64,000 bases of DNA, from assembly GCA_963970005.1 (NCBI GenBank), contig CAXAMN010026805.1:828-64827 (forward strand), written 5' to 3'. The DNA is from Durusdinium trenchii. Taxonomy: Eukaryota; Sar; Dinophyceae; Suessiales; Symbiodiniaceae. The notes below the pieces were generated by a model, which did not search any database, had not been told where the DNA came from, and worked only from the letters and a program-made list of their open reading frames with translations. The position numbers were made by a program, and so were the translations under genes. The first letter of the stretch is position 1, and the number at the start of each line of letters is the position of its first letter. This document shows positions 11,063 to 21,880 of this stretch, piece after piece.

Positions 11063-14000
11063 CCTCTTCAACTCTACAAACACATTGGCTTCTCAGGCCT
11101 CCAAGGAAGTTCGAACCGGTTCAGGCTTCGCTATTCCAGCAAGCTACTTTCCACACCCCCTTTCGAAGTCTACGTGCCATCAAGGCCTCTTTGAGCCTTG
11201 CAGCACAAGCAATTTTGGTACGACGTCACTTTGCCCTTTCGACGAAGGTGACAGGTTCGGGTATGGAACCTCGTTCCAGTTGCTGTCACGGTGTGTACAC
11301 TTCCAGTCGGTCCACGAAACCAGCCATTGACCCAGCCTCTGAACCAGCTGCTAAGGAAGAAGACGTTTCCTCTCCCAACAGCACACTTGAAAGGTTCGAA
11401 GGTTCCTTCATTTGCTTGGGCTTCTCGCCCCAGTAGTCTCAAGCGTCGCCTCATGTTGACCTCGTGCTCAGCATTTCATGTCGCTATATCGAGTGGCCGA
11501 GTGGCCGATGTCAAGTGTTTTCGTGGTCAGGCGCTGTAGTTCATCGTAAGTTCCATGGCTGGAAGCCCTGGAGCCTCGAAAAGATGTACACACCTTTTAC
11601 ACACCTGATTGCCGGGGTTGTGGTGAAACTTCAGTGAGTCCATCGCTAGGCCCTGATGTCAGCACCCGTGATGTGAGCGGAAGTGTAGACACTGTCCTTT
11701 GCTCGTGGTGAGCACTTGCAACTCCTACCACCCTACGTATCTCACCTCGTGGCATTTTTTCAGCTGAGGTTTGTGGCCCCACAATAACCATGGGTTACTG
11801 TACCATGACCAGTTATTGTTGTACCACGAAAAATGCGCAGACCGGCTGGACGGCTGGAGTTGGACCAACGACCGGACCTTCGAAGGTCAACGGCGCTGTT
11901 CCGGTGAGACACGGTCGACCGGGGTCACAGGGACCCCGGCACTCCGGTGCTCGGCGCGAGCGAAGCCAGCGAAGCGTGGCGCAGCTCTTGGTGCTCATTC
12001 GAGTCCGCCTGGAGATGGCGCATGCGGCTGCAGAGGGGATCTGGCCCCCACCCGTTGTGCGTTGTGCGTAACTGGTCGACAGCTGCAGGCTCCAGCAATG
12101 CTCCACTTAGTGGACCGTTCCGGTTCGATGAGCCCCCGAGTCTGAAGGTGGAAAATGAAGCAGAGATACAGACATGCTGCATTTGCATCCAAGTATGTTT
12201 GGTTTATTGATGCTGGAGATGAAGCAGACATACTTCCGGTGCTTTGGCCAGATTGAGTCTAGAGTCTAGAGTGCAGCAGAAGGGGCGAAGTCCTGCCTGT
12301 CGGGTGAGACGAAAGAGAGACAGTTTTACCTTTTGGTGTGGCAAGTCTTGCTCCGTCTCAATGACTTGATGCGTTAAGCTGAACACATGGAGCATTGTGC
12401 ACTTCTGCGGTGGGAAGCGCATTGCAAAGTGCAGCGCTGCGAAGCAGGAAGGAGCATATAAGAAGTTTGAACACCCTGTCCACCCTGGGTGTTGGTCTTG
12501 CTCCCCCACTCATTCCCCTACAGATGAGCTGCATCACGCTCTTCTCTTGATTGCCCCCCGGAAGGCCACAGCAGGTCACAGCGGTCAAACACGTAGCAGT
12601 AGCAAAGAGCCAGTGTGACACAAAGTGCCCAAGGTCGTGCACAAATTGTTTCGTCACCGTTTGAACCTTTTCAGATGTGTCGGTTAATGAAACGGCTGGA
12701 AGCTGAACACGCTCGTGCGTTGCAAGCCGCACCGAACGCTCTGCACTAACGCAAAGAGATTCTGGACGCCACGCAGGGGCCTTGCACTAAGAAAGACCCT
12801 TTGTGCCCATGGTATCCATGGCGTCCATGGCCTCCGTTCGACTGCGTTGCCGAACCGTTCGACTAAAGCAACAAGAGGTTCATTAATGAATCAGGGGGCA
12901 ATGGTTTATCAAGCTGATAGTGTCAACAACCAAACACCATTGGTCAAGATGTGGTGCAAGTCCTTGGAACGCTGCCCCCTTGGCAGATGTGAGCAGCGTT
13001 CCCTTTTTGAATGATATATGCTAGACAAGACTGGAACTGGCTGAATGTCCGCGAACACATTCATGTGATACATTATTTGTTGCGAAGGCTCGCGAAGCCT
13101 CTGGCGTGGGCTTCACAATGACAAGCCGGGCGACGTCGCTTCGCGACGGGAAATTTAGGTTCGAATGGCAGCAAAAACCATTTCGCAAAGCCACTTGCCT
13201 CACGAAGCCAACTCTTCCACAACTAACTGCCCTACAAACTCTCCAGTGTTGGCCTTCCAGCAGCAGTTTCGGCACTTGACCTTGGAAAAATCGGCAGGGC
13301 TCACGTCAACCTTCTGTTTGTGTCCAGCTCTGTTTGGGTCGCGAGACTTCAAAAGAATGGGTTGACTCGATGAACTCGTCCCTCACGTTGAAGGGATCCA
13401 CGCTGCGGCTCGACTAGTGCGGCTGGAGCCCGGCCCCACCTGTCGCTTTCGGCAACACGTGGAGAGTGGAGATATTGCCCTGCCGGTGCCACAGGCATTT
13501 TTAAGGGGACGAGTGGCCGCAAGCTCCGTGGCGTCCATTCCAACTTTGCTTGGAGTGGTTTTTTAGCGGTGTCACAAGGTGAGTTCATGATTTGCCTCAC
13601 AGGGCTCCTCATCACTTCAGACTCTCAACTCAGGATGAGGCCACGCGGCGTGCCTTCAACGATTCCGTTAAGCTCGTGCGTCTCAACGCACGATTCCCTT
13701 GACCTATCATGTCAGAGTCCAACTCCCCTAGCAGCCCTTCAATGGAGGGCTTCCTCCATTTCAGAAGGTGCTTTCAAAATATATAGCGGCATTTCAGGTC
13801 AGACACGGTCCGAAGTCCAAGTCGCCACTAGTCACCAGTCAACATTTGAACAGTCAGTTATAGGCACCACTTGGCACTGGTTGTGAGTGAGCGATGGCAT
13901 GAGCTCCAAGCGGCTTCGCGCCCGAGAGCGCGTTTTTGGCGCAGTTCGCCGGGCTCCAAGCGCCTTTACCGACGTCGCTGAAAGCAGACGGATCCTTGGT

Positions 14001-14255
14001 TCGAAAGGTGGGCGTCTGGACATGCGCTTGTTTCGCAATGTCGTCCACACCAATGTCGGTTGAGGTAGGGACATCCGGGTGAAGCGATTTCCGAGTGGCA
14101 ACTCTCAACCAGTCTTGTGCTTCCATTCTGCAATATCTGGCTTCATTCTGAATCAATCACAGACGCAGTGCTTGGCAATACTTGGAGTGAAGCCTGAGAA
14201 GCACTCTATGATAAGAAACATCAGGTGCCTGCAGTTTAATTGCCGTAAGGTCTGC
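11063..14255. other. Sequence between the repeat pair; no firm gene
   Basis: Holds a GC-rich patch at about 11,840-12,170 with open frames on both strands (possible exons) and otherwise AT-balanced non-coding DNA. There is no reverse transcriptase, integrase or transposase motif, so the flanking repeats do not obviously bound a transposon. Confidence 0.35.
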
Positions 14256-14470
14256 ACGCCAGCCCGGCGGAGGGGGCTTGCTTGTGCAGTGAATGTTCGT
14301 GCTACCAGCGCGCATTCCTTTCGATTGCTGAGCGAACTTCCACCTTAAGTGTCCTCATCAGGCGTGCGCGGCTTGGTTTGAAAGAATAAGTCGAGGCTGC
14401 AATTCAGTTAAATCCACCATCCAAGCCATGTCCGGTGCTTTGCAAGTTCTTGCCAGCGCAAAAGCTCACA
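14256..14470. repeat. 213 bp dispersed repeat, copy 2
   Basis: Second copy of 10850-11062, same strand. It shares CAGCGCGCATTCCTTTCGAT, GTGTCCTCATCAGGCGTGCG and AAATCCACCATCCAAGCCAT without gaps. Similarity stops abruptly on both sides, which suggests a mobile or transposed unit and not a segmental duplication. Confidence 0.9.
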
Positions 14471-14990
14471 GAGCGCTTTCAGACACACGACTTTGGCTTA
14501 GCTTTCGGCCAAAATCGACGAAAGAGAAGCGACCAAAACCTCTAACGTGAAGTTCCTAAATAATAGTTTAAAGAGACCTTAATGTAAGGTGCCTTCGTGA
14601 CAAGGTAGCCACATGGTCGTGAAAGATTCATGACAGAACTTTTCATGTGCGAAAGCTTGCAGAAGCTGCTTTTTTGATACGAGCAGACAGTCATATTTGG
14701 AATGACGTGCATGTAAGTAAGACATCCCATGATTCATGTAGAACAGTCCTCTCCACGAACGCTTGCAAAGGTTGTTTTGCACAGACTGCAGCGTGCGAAA
14801 GCCCAAATGCAAGTGGCGAGAGTGTTGCGGAAGAACTATGTGAAAGAAGAGTCCATTAGAACAAATTCTTGATCGGTTTTTGAGCCATGCCCGCTCGAGA
14901 CTCGACCTATGTTGACCTTGAGTTCAGCATACCAAAGTTCGAGTCCGATCGAGCAATGGCAATGCAATAGATTCAATTCAAGTCCCAGCC

Positions 14991-15257
14991 ATGCCAGACC
15001 TAGCTCCGTTTGGCACTACTAGGAGCGATCGGACGCTACTAGGAACTAAGGGCATCGCTACTAACAAGAAGCTACTAGGAGCAAAGGGCATCGCGGGCAT
15101 CGCGGGCATCGGGGCTCTTAAGCGTCACCCTCAGACCGAGGAACGAAGCGTCCCTCACCTCACGGACGGATCGGGGGACTGGTGGGTGGCTGCTAACGTG
15201 CTGCTGACGGACCGGGGAGGCGGCTCACGGTGGCATGTGGAGGAGTTGGTCTTCTGA
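14991..15257 (+). CDS. Low-confidence open frame over a short internal repeat
   Basis: The first half is made from repeats of CTACTAGGA followed by AAGGGCATCGC, giving LLGTKGIA and LLGAKGIAGIAGIG. The second half has no recognisable motif. The repetition may be simple-sequence expansion read by chance in an open frame. An ATG stands at 14991. I would not treat it as a proven gene. Confidence 0.2.
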   Translation: MPDLAPFGTTRSDRTLLGTKGIATNKKLLGAKGIAGIAGIGALKRHPQTEERSVPHLTDGSGDWWVAANVLLTDRGGGSRWHVEELVF

Positions 15258-17940
15258 AAAGCGCTGCGGCGCATGGTGGGTTCCTGAATGCGCTGCGGGG
15301 TGCGACAGGGGCCCGGGCGCCGGCGTGCTACGGCCACTGATGATCATGATCAACGCCAACGTTTTTGTTTGTACGTGATGTCGCGCTGCTGTGCTGGACG
15401 CTGCTGTGCTGCACGAACGACATGACGCCAGCTGGAAGAGCTTGGTCACGAAGCCCCTCGTTTGCAGTGCCTGCTGTTGCTCACTGCAGCATCGCGCTGA
15501 AGTCGCCAGCTTGCTTTTTTCTGAACTCGTTTCGATGGGCAGTGATGTCAAACGCTTGAAGCAGGTAGGCCATCAAGTACATGTCAAACGCTTGAACGCC
15601 TTGGAGGAGGTACTTCCTTGCCTGGAGAAATGCAGCTTGCCGGACTGGCAGGTCCTCCGCATCAGATTTTGGAGGGAAAGGAGAGTGGCAAGCTGGGACA
15701 CAGCGCCCGGATGCGGCACCAGTGGGCTTCACTGGACACCGAACAACGGCGCCCGGATGCTCGGGGAACTTCTCCACTTTTTTCGCACGAGTTGCGCCAG
15801 GCACTTGGACCGGCCCGGAAAGTCCCCCAAGTGGCATGACTTGTTGGGATCTTGACCAGCCAAGACCACAGAATTGGACACTTTTTCGCTGGAAACCTTT
15901 GACCTTGCTGTCACCAGCGATGGGGCCCTGAACAACTGACACTCATGGCAAAAAAGCATCGTCTTTGTTCGTCTATCCTTCTATTGATTGAGTCACTTGG
16001 GCCCTGAAGTCATAAGCCACATGCACTGCCATAGTCGAGAGCATTTGATTCTGGGCATCAGAAGAAGATGAGATGAGATGAGCTCAAATTCAGGCAGCCC
16101 CTGCACACATCAAGCTCGTATTGGTCAACATACTTCGCGTAATTTGCAGTGAATGCCCACTCCAAGGAACCGACTGGCAGTTGATCTTTGGCACTGAACG
16201 CTCATCCGACAAATGCTCGGCTGATGGGCTGTTTGCTCTATGTGATCTCGGAACTTTACCAGTCGTTTCATGCTTTGACCCCACTAACTCACGGCCATGC
16301 GCTCAATAGGCAAACCCGAAGGAAGAGCCTTCAGACATGCCTGATCAAGCGTTCAGCATTTCCCCGCACCGAGGCTCGATGTTCAGCAGTTGGAATTCAG
16401 AAACGGAAGTTCATTCTTGCTATTCTTAGGCCTCACGGCGCAACGGTCGCATTTGGACTGGGCGTGCAGTTGGACCTTCCAGCTGTCCGTCGTACATGTT
16501 GAAGCTTGAGTTTGCCAAGTTTGACCTTGCGAAAACTTCGTGCCAAGCTTTTTTAGTGTGTTTCAAGGCCAACATTCATTAACTCAACTGGCCCACGAGA
16601 AATGCTCGTGCCTAATGGCTCCTGCTCCTTGTTCAGATTTGTTAAGAAGTTTTTTGTTTCTGATCCGTTCTGCATTCTTTTATGTTGTACATATATAAAC
16701 ATGGATACAACTAAAGACATAATAGGGGGGTACCATATATGTATATATAATATATATATATATATCATATATTATCTCATGTATACAATATGTATCCATT
16801 TTGCATCATGTTGGGCTTGAAGCAGAGGATCGAGCTAATCCACTTTTTGACCACGTTGGACCTGCGCATCGAAGCCCTCGCTGCTTTATGTCGAAGCCCT
16901 CACTGTGCGAAAGCCGGAAACCTTGCAGACTCTGCAAACTGATTGGCTTCCCAGGGATGGCCAGAAAGCGGAGTACTGCAAATTACCTGAAAGCCTTTAC
17001 ACAAAGTGTTCTACTTTCTTTTAGACGTGTTTTTGCGAACTCCCAAAGAAAACCGTAGCAAAGTAGGCTTGCTGAGTTGAGCTGAGGCCAAATTTGTGAA
17101 TTTGGCGCAGTTGCTTGCTGCGCAATTGGCACAACCGCTCGAGTATGTGGAGGAGACCTTGCGTGGTCAGCCTGTTTCCTGATGAGCCACTCGCTGACAG
17201 TCTAAATCGTTGCTAGTTACTTAGTTATCGATGGGTATTTGACGTGATGAATGATCTTGATTGCCGGTCCTTTTGTTCAATCTCTGGATGCATCTCACAT
17301 GTTTGGTGAGGTCACTAGGTTTGTTGATTTTCCGGAAGCGCTAGTGCTGCTGGGGATTGTCTTGCGACGATCGCCTGCTCCTTGCCTGTGCCCTGGGGGC
17401 GTCCGTACATGAGCGCAATATGCCATTCAGGCGATGAAGCCTGTGACTCAATCACAAACAGAGGGGAAGAGGAGGCTATTAGGTGGAGGCCATTGCAAGT
17501 AGGTTGGGAGGCCATCGCTACCAACGTGGCAAGAAGCGGACGTAGTCGTAAGAAGCCTTAAGGCTACTTCCTCTGCTCAGCTCGGATCGGTGCACCTCTT
17601 GGGATCTCTGCTCGAAGTTCGGCCTCCTTCTTCGGCCTCCTTCCGCATCGGCGGTCTCTAGTTGGTTCTTTTTCCTCTCTTGTGACTCTCCAGCGTGGCA
17701 TTCCTCCTCCGGCTCATTGCTTTGTGCAGACACGGAGGGAGGGACTCAGGCCAGGAAGGTCAAGGGGGAGGGGCTGGACAGGCTCCAGAGTGCGTGGGAG
17801 GCTGGACGGTTTGTTCCGCATCGTGTCTCGGACGCCTCGTTTCTCTTCGTTTCTCCGGTGTGTCATGAAGGTTGCCTGGTCGAAGACACGCTTTTGGTGC
17901 GTGGAAAACGCATCTCTCCTCTCAATTTTCCACATGTCAA
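15258..17940. other. No firmly supported gene
   Basis: Both strands are open over about 15,390-15,940 without a recognisable domain, so the coding strand there cannot be decided. From 16 kb the sequence becomes AT-rich and non-coding. A GC-rich patch at 17,540-17,830 has competing frames on the two strands. Confidence 0.35.
16741..16770. repeat. (TA)n microsatellite
   Basis: AT dinucleotide tract inside a longer AT-rich stretch (about 16,720-16,795). Confidence 0.9.
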
Positions 17941-17952
17941 ATGTAAAGAAAA

Positions 17953-18035
17953 GGCTCTTCATGATTAACTGATTAACCCCTCCATATAAAGAGGCGCTTC
18001 AATTCAGAATAGGGTGCGTTGATGAATCAAGAATC
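17953..18035. repeat. Short inverted-repeat element of the CTCTTGATgAATaAA family
   Basis: The left arm (GCTCTTCATGATTAACTG, then AACCCCTCC) and right arm (GTTGATGAATCAAGAATC) are imperfect inverse complements about 80 bp apart. Similar arms occur at 21,751-21,880, 33,777-33,838 and 45,575-45,655, so this is probably one copy of a small transposable or introner-like family. Confidence 0.45.
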
Positions 18036-18063
18036 TGCTGTACATGTATGACGCCTACTGTAC

Positions 18064-18828
18064 GTGTGTGGGATTGTGGGGAGAGAATTCGTACACACCG
18101 TGTCCGCTGGAGCGGTTATGGTGTGTCAAGGGGTGCCTACCAAGCTGTGCAAAGCGGTGCGAGACGGGGTGATGAAGCAGGCAGCGCAAATCTTTTTGCT
18201 GGTTGAGAAGCTGATAAGTATAAGAAGGAATCCCACCGTCTCCCTCGACGGCGGTGTGAGGGGTGCTGATTTTCCTTGCATAGAAACGATCCTGGGCCAA
18301 GATGATGGGCCAGGCCTTAAGTCTCCTTTTGTATCCGCGCTTTGTCTCCCATGGCTCTTCTTGGATGCTTGGGCTGAGATGATTCTGCTTTGTCTTCCTT
18401 TTGTCTCAATTGTTTCGCATGGCTCGAAGCTGGCGGCGAAACACTTTCAAGGTTCGCTAGCAAAAAGAAACATCAAGCTGCAGCTGCTGTTTGGGGTCGA
18501 ACAACTGGTGTCATGTTCTTTCTTTCCACTTGCTGGAAAAGGCCACCATTTGCTGGAACACATCGACGGCGATGCAGGAGGGCTGGTGCTTTGCGGACAC
18601 AGCTATGGCACATCTGTGGCGTGGACGATGGCCGAGGGGCTCTTGCGCATGGGACTTGGTCCCCTGGTGAAGGGGCTGGTGGACCTCGACCCGCGCTGGT
18701 TCTTGGTCAGGGCAGCGGAGGTGCCCTGTGTTCCACGAGCTTTGGCGCACTCCTTGGGGCGGGTGCATTTTCACTTGCCGCTCGAGCAATTCACTTTTGT
18801 GGTTCCTACGGTACCCCTGGCGGAATGA
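18064..18828 (+). CDS. Exon(s) of an alpha/beta-hydrolase, thioesterase-like
   Basis: The recognisable core is about 18,555-18,720. GGLVLCGHSYGTSVAW contains the GxSxG nucleophile elbow (GHSYG at 18,595-18,609, Ser as presumed nucleophile). It is followed by a helix (TMAEGLLRMG) and a strand ending KGLVDLDPRW, where the Asp-containing turn is typical of thioesterase domains of polyketide or fatty-acid synthases. The matching His is not visible, so further exons must lie downstream; GAG/GTGCCC near 18,721 is a plausible donor. The open frame upstream (18,064-18,530) is less convincing and may be intron, and it starts at a GTG, so the true start is unknown. The domain could equally belong to a stand-alone hydrolase. 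The protein family is moderately sure; substrate unknown. Confidence 0.5.
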   Translation: MCGIVGREFVHTVSAGAVMVCQGVPTKLCKAVRDGVMKQAAQIFLLVEKLISIRRNPTVSLDGGVRGADFPCIETILGQDDGPGLKSPFVSALCLPWLFLDAWAEMILLCLPFVSIVSHGSKLAAKHFQGSLAKRNIKLQLLFGVEQLVSCSFFPLAGKGHHLLEHIDGDAGGLVLCGHSYGTSVAWTMAEGLLRMGLGPLVKGLVDLDPRWFLVRAAEVPCVPRALAHSLGRVHFHLPLEQFTFVVPTVPLAE

Positions 18829-19924
18829 GTGCCAACTTCTTGGAAATGAGTGCGCAATTGGCAGCAGAAAGAGTGTTCTGTGATTCCTATGTCGTCACCT
18901 GAATGATGGTGACCATTTTGTGTTTCAGCACTCCCATGTGTGGGACATTAGCTCATTGCTGATGGGCTTGTGAGGCCAGCTTTGAGCATACAAGAGCAGA
19001 GTGACGAAAGAGGTGAAGCATCGGAAAAAGGCGCGCAATGCCTATGCCGCCCCACGGGTTTCTTGGTACGTGTTGCTTCGTTCTGACCACGCGAGCGAGT
19101 TGAGAATCGCTTATCAGATCGGCTCTCCGAACTCTTGCAGCCACAAGCTTCTTGACCGGAACATGATGGTCAATCTGTTGGAACGATGGGACGTTCTACA
19201 CTGATTCTCCTTCCAGTCTGGACCTGCTGAAAGTTTGGGTCCTGCTTGCATTTTTGCACGACCATGACTTCATTTTTTGAGGGCTTGAGGGTATTTTGCA
19301 GTGTTCCATGCTCAACGCATGCTAACTGCACGGACTTGCAGCAAACCGCTAAGCCCGTTTGGTTTTCATTTTGGGGAATGTTGCCATGTTGCGCAACTCT
19401 TGCAGCAACATCGATGTCGGAAGAGCTCCGAGGGAGATTCGGCGCAGCTCCGTGGGGATTCCCAGCGTCGGATTCCGAGCTGTCGACTCATCAAAATGAA
19501 TAGATTTCATTGAGAGACTGGAAAAAGAAGACTAAATGTATTGGAACAATTATTGGACACTTAAAATCCCTTTTCACTATTCTTTTTTCTGTAACCTAAA
19601 AATATCTTTTCGCAGTTCACAGAAATGGTGGGCGTCCAGCCGCAGTGGTGCAGGAGGCATCCGGCCCGAAGGCCCCTTTCAGCGACGATTACCCTCGAGA
19701 GCCAGCCCGAATCCAAGATGTCTATCAAACAGTTTTCATCTTTCTTGGTGTGCTGTACACTCCCTGAAAGAATCACTGGTCACGTTTTCATGGCCGTTGA
19801 AACGGATGTTGGACATCCTGAAACGACCATGTTTCAGGGCGTGAACTCCACGTAACCATGATTATTTTGGTTTCGCTGCTGCTCAATGACCACTCCTTGT
19901 TGCTCAATGTCTTGCACTTCGCAG
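18829..19924. other. No supported gene
   Basis: Short open frames only. If the hydrolase gene continues, its downstream exons may be here, but I could not recognise them. Confidence 0.3.
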
Positions 19925-20131
19925 GTGACCAATTTCCAGCCGCTGGCGCCCGCGGCTGCTACGCCGGTCCGTGCGCCAGGGCCCGCGGCTGCTACGCCGG
20001 CGCAGGTGCAACGGGTTCGAAGCCCAAAAACGGAGGAAACAACAAAGTCGAAACCCATTGTCATGAACCAACCCAGGCAAGGACTCTCAGCCCTGGCCCC
20101 ATCGTCGCGGCGAGCTCAGCCCTTTGTTTGA
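19925..20131 (+). CDS. Possible exon, Ala/Pro-rich repeat protein
   Basis: After an acceptor CTTCGCAG the frame reads VTNFQPLAPAAATPVRAPG, followed by a second, near-identical PAAATPAQV unit and a basic-Ser/Thr tail. The repeated GCGGCTGCTACGCCGG bases show a short tandem duplication. No family is recognised; only the splice-site context and composition support it. Confidence 0.25.
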   Translation: MTNFQPLAPAAATPVRAPGPAAATPAQVQRVRSPKTEETTKSKPIVMNQPRQGLSALAPSSRRAQPFV

Positions 20132-21750
20132 ACCAACGTTCTGGTTTGTTTTTGACCGCGCTGCCGCGAGAGGTTTCTTCAGGCTCTTACTGCGCGCCTG
20201 CACCGAAATGGCCTGGCGGTATACAGAGGACACTGTTCATCTTCTGAAGAGACATCGCAAGTTTTCATTGTGAAAGGACCCTTGGGCAGCCACGCTCCTT
20301 GGTGGTGCCTGTCTACAGAAGAGAGGCAGCTGGTGTTTCAAAGGATTTCCATCTCCAAGCCAAATCGATTCAATTCGCTGGCTCGCAGGCTTCTCGTGAA
20401 CCTTCGAATGTCTTATCCAGCCTGTTTCCAAGTAAAGGGACATAAGGACACGTCAGGATGTGTTGAAAGGATTGGCAGAGCACAATGCTGGATGCTCAGA
20501 TTGGGGTGGTTGCCCTCTGCCACCATCTCTTCCGGCACCACCTCCAAGTCTTCATCATGTGAGCCCTGTCAGTGCCTCAAGTGCAGACCCAGTGTCTGCC
20601 TTTGTACCAAAACGATGCGAAGTTGCGAAGGTGAAGTTGCGTCCAGCAGACGCATTGCCACGGTGTTCTTCACCGCACCTTCAGGCTCGAGTCGTCATGC
20701 GAGTGCTGTCGTCGGAGTCGTCATGCGGGTGTCCTTCGTCTCCGCTGTCGACGTGTTGGGAAAAGCGACGAATTCCATGAGGTGCCTCAGTGGCTCAACG
20801 GTGTACATGCCCCAGTCTTGAGTGAGCGAAGCGTGCGAGCGCAGTGTGTTGGTGAGTATAAGGTACCTATGGTGCCTCAATGCAAATCCGCGGCTTCTCC
20901 ACCTGGGTCAGCTGCCGTGCCAGTGCAACGATTCAGCAGCTCGGAGGAACGAACGTGCGGAAGCTGGGTGCAGACTTCTTCATCTTCAATTGAGCACAAG
21001 AAAGCCTTTCTGAATCCATCCCACCCGTCAACCACTCCCAAACCCCAGTTCGCCCTCCCCAAACGGAGCGACGCCGAAAGCGCCGCATCGATGCCGAAAG
21101 CAGCCGAGGGAGCTTTGGTCGCCTCTCGACCAGCACGTCTCCGCGGGATCTCCACGTGCAGGACCGAGCCGGAGACCGGTCGAGACGGGGCGCGAGGACC
21201 GGTCGAATCGTGCCACGCGTACGCGTGGCTACGCGTGGCTCGGCAGGTGCATCGTACCTATTCATCTCCAAGATCACAGACCTACACCAGCAGGCCATCA
21301 GATGGGCGGAGTTTGGGGATGTCGTTCGCCGCCCACTTTCCCCACGCCCGTTGGCAGCCTGGCCTAGGCTTGTGCCGCTGACATCGGCTTCGCCCCGCAC
21401 CTCCGATGTTGAGGTCGGCCACGCTTCTGTCGAGTCCCGCATGGGTGTGTATTTGAATGGGGAGACAGACCTCCGAGCGCCGGTAGACTGGGTAGACTGG
21501 GTCGGTTTCCGCTTCCAGGAGGTCGAACCGCGAGGTCGAACCGCGTTTTGATACACTTTCAGATGGACCTGACGCAGTGATACATGTTCAGCGTGTCCGT
21601 TACGTACCGACTCGGGGCTCAGGTTCGCACCATCACAGGTGTCAGTGCTGCAACGCGATCGCAACGGTGGCAGGACTGCAATGATCCCAATTGATGACTT
21701 GTCGAAGGACTTCGCAGACTCAAGCACTTGAGGTGTCAGTTTTAGAAGTC
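20132..21750. other. GC-rich stretch with competing open frames
   Basis: Between about 20,880 and 21,550 both strands are open for 200-280 codons, a sign of high-GC sequence and not proof of coding. No motif decides the strand. A short CGCGTACGCGTGGCTACGCGTGGCT tandem lies near 21,217. Confidence 0.3.
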
Positions 21751-21880
21751 CACTCTTGATTAATAAATCCACCCCACTTGAATGCACTCACTAGCGGGCG
21801 GTCGCGCGCCCACACCTTCCGCCCCATTCCGGCATTTGCCGGACACCTCTTGATAGGGGGGGTTTATGAATCAAGACTCT
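21751..21880. repeat. Short inverted-repeat element, 130 bp
   Basis: The left arm CACTCTTGATTAATAAATCC-ACCCC is an imperfect inverse complement of the right arm GGGGGGTTTATGAATCAAGACTCT. The interior is GC-rich. This is the clearest member of the small inverted-repeat family noted at 17,953, 33,777 and 45,575. Confidence 0.6.

Noticed and set aside
12090..12145. LVDRSGSMS, like the metal-binding motif of von Willebrand A domains
   Set aside because: Only about ten residues match, the frame ends at once, and no flanking vWA strands or helices are present in any frame.
10850..14470. The 213 bp pair as long terminal repeats of a 3.6 kb element
   Set aside because: No retroelement coding or primer-binding features between them and no target duplication at the outer edges.
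20933..21787. A 284-codon minus-strand open frame
   Set aside because: The opposite strand is equally open over the same high-GC stretch, composition is Arg/Ser/Pro-rich and no motif is seen on either strand.
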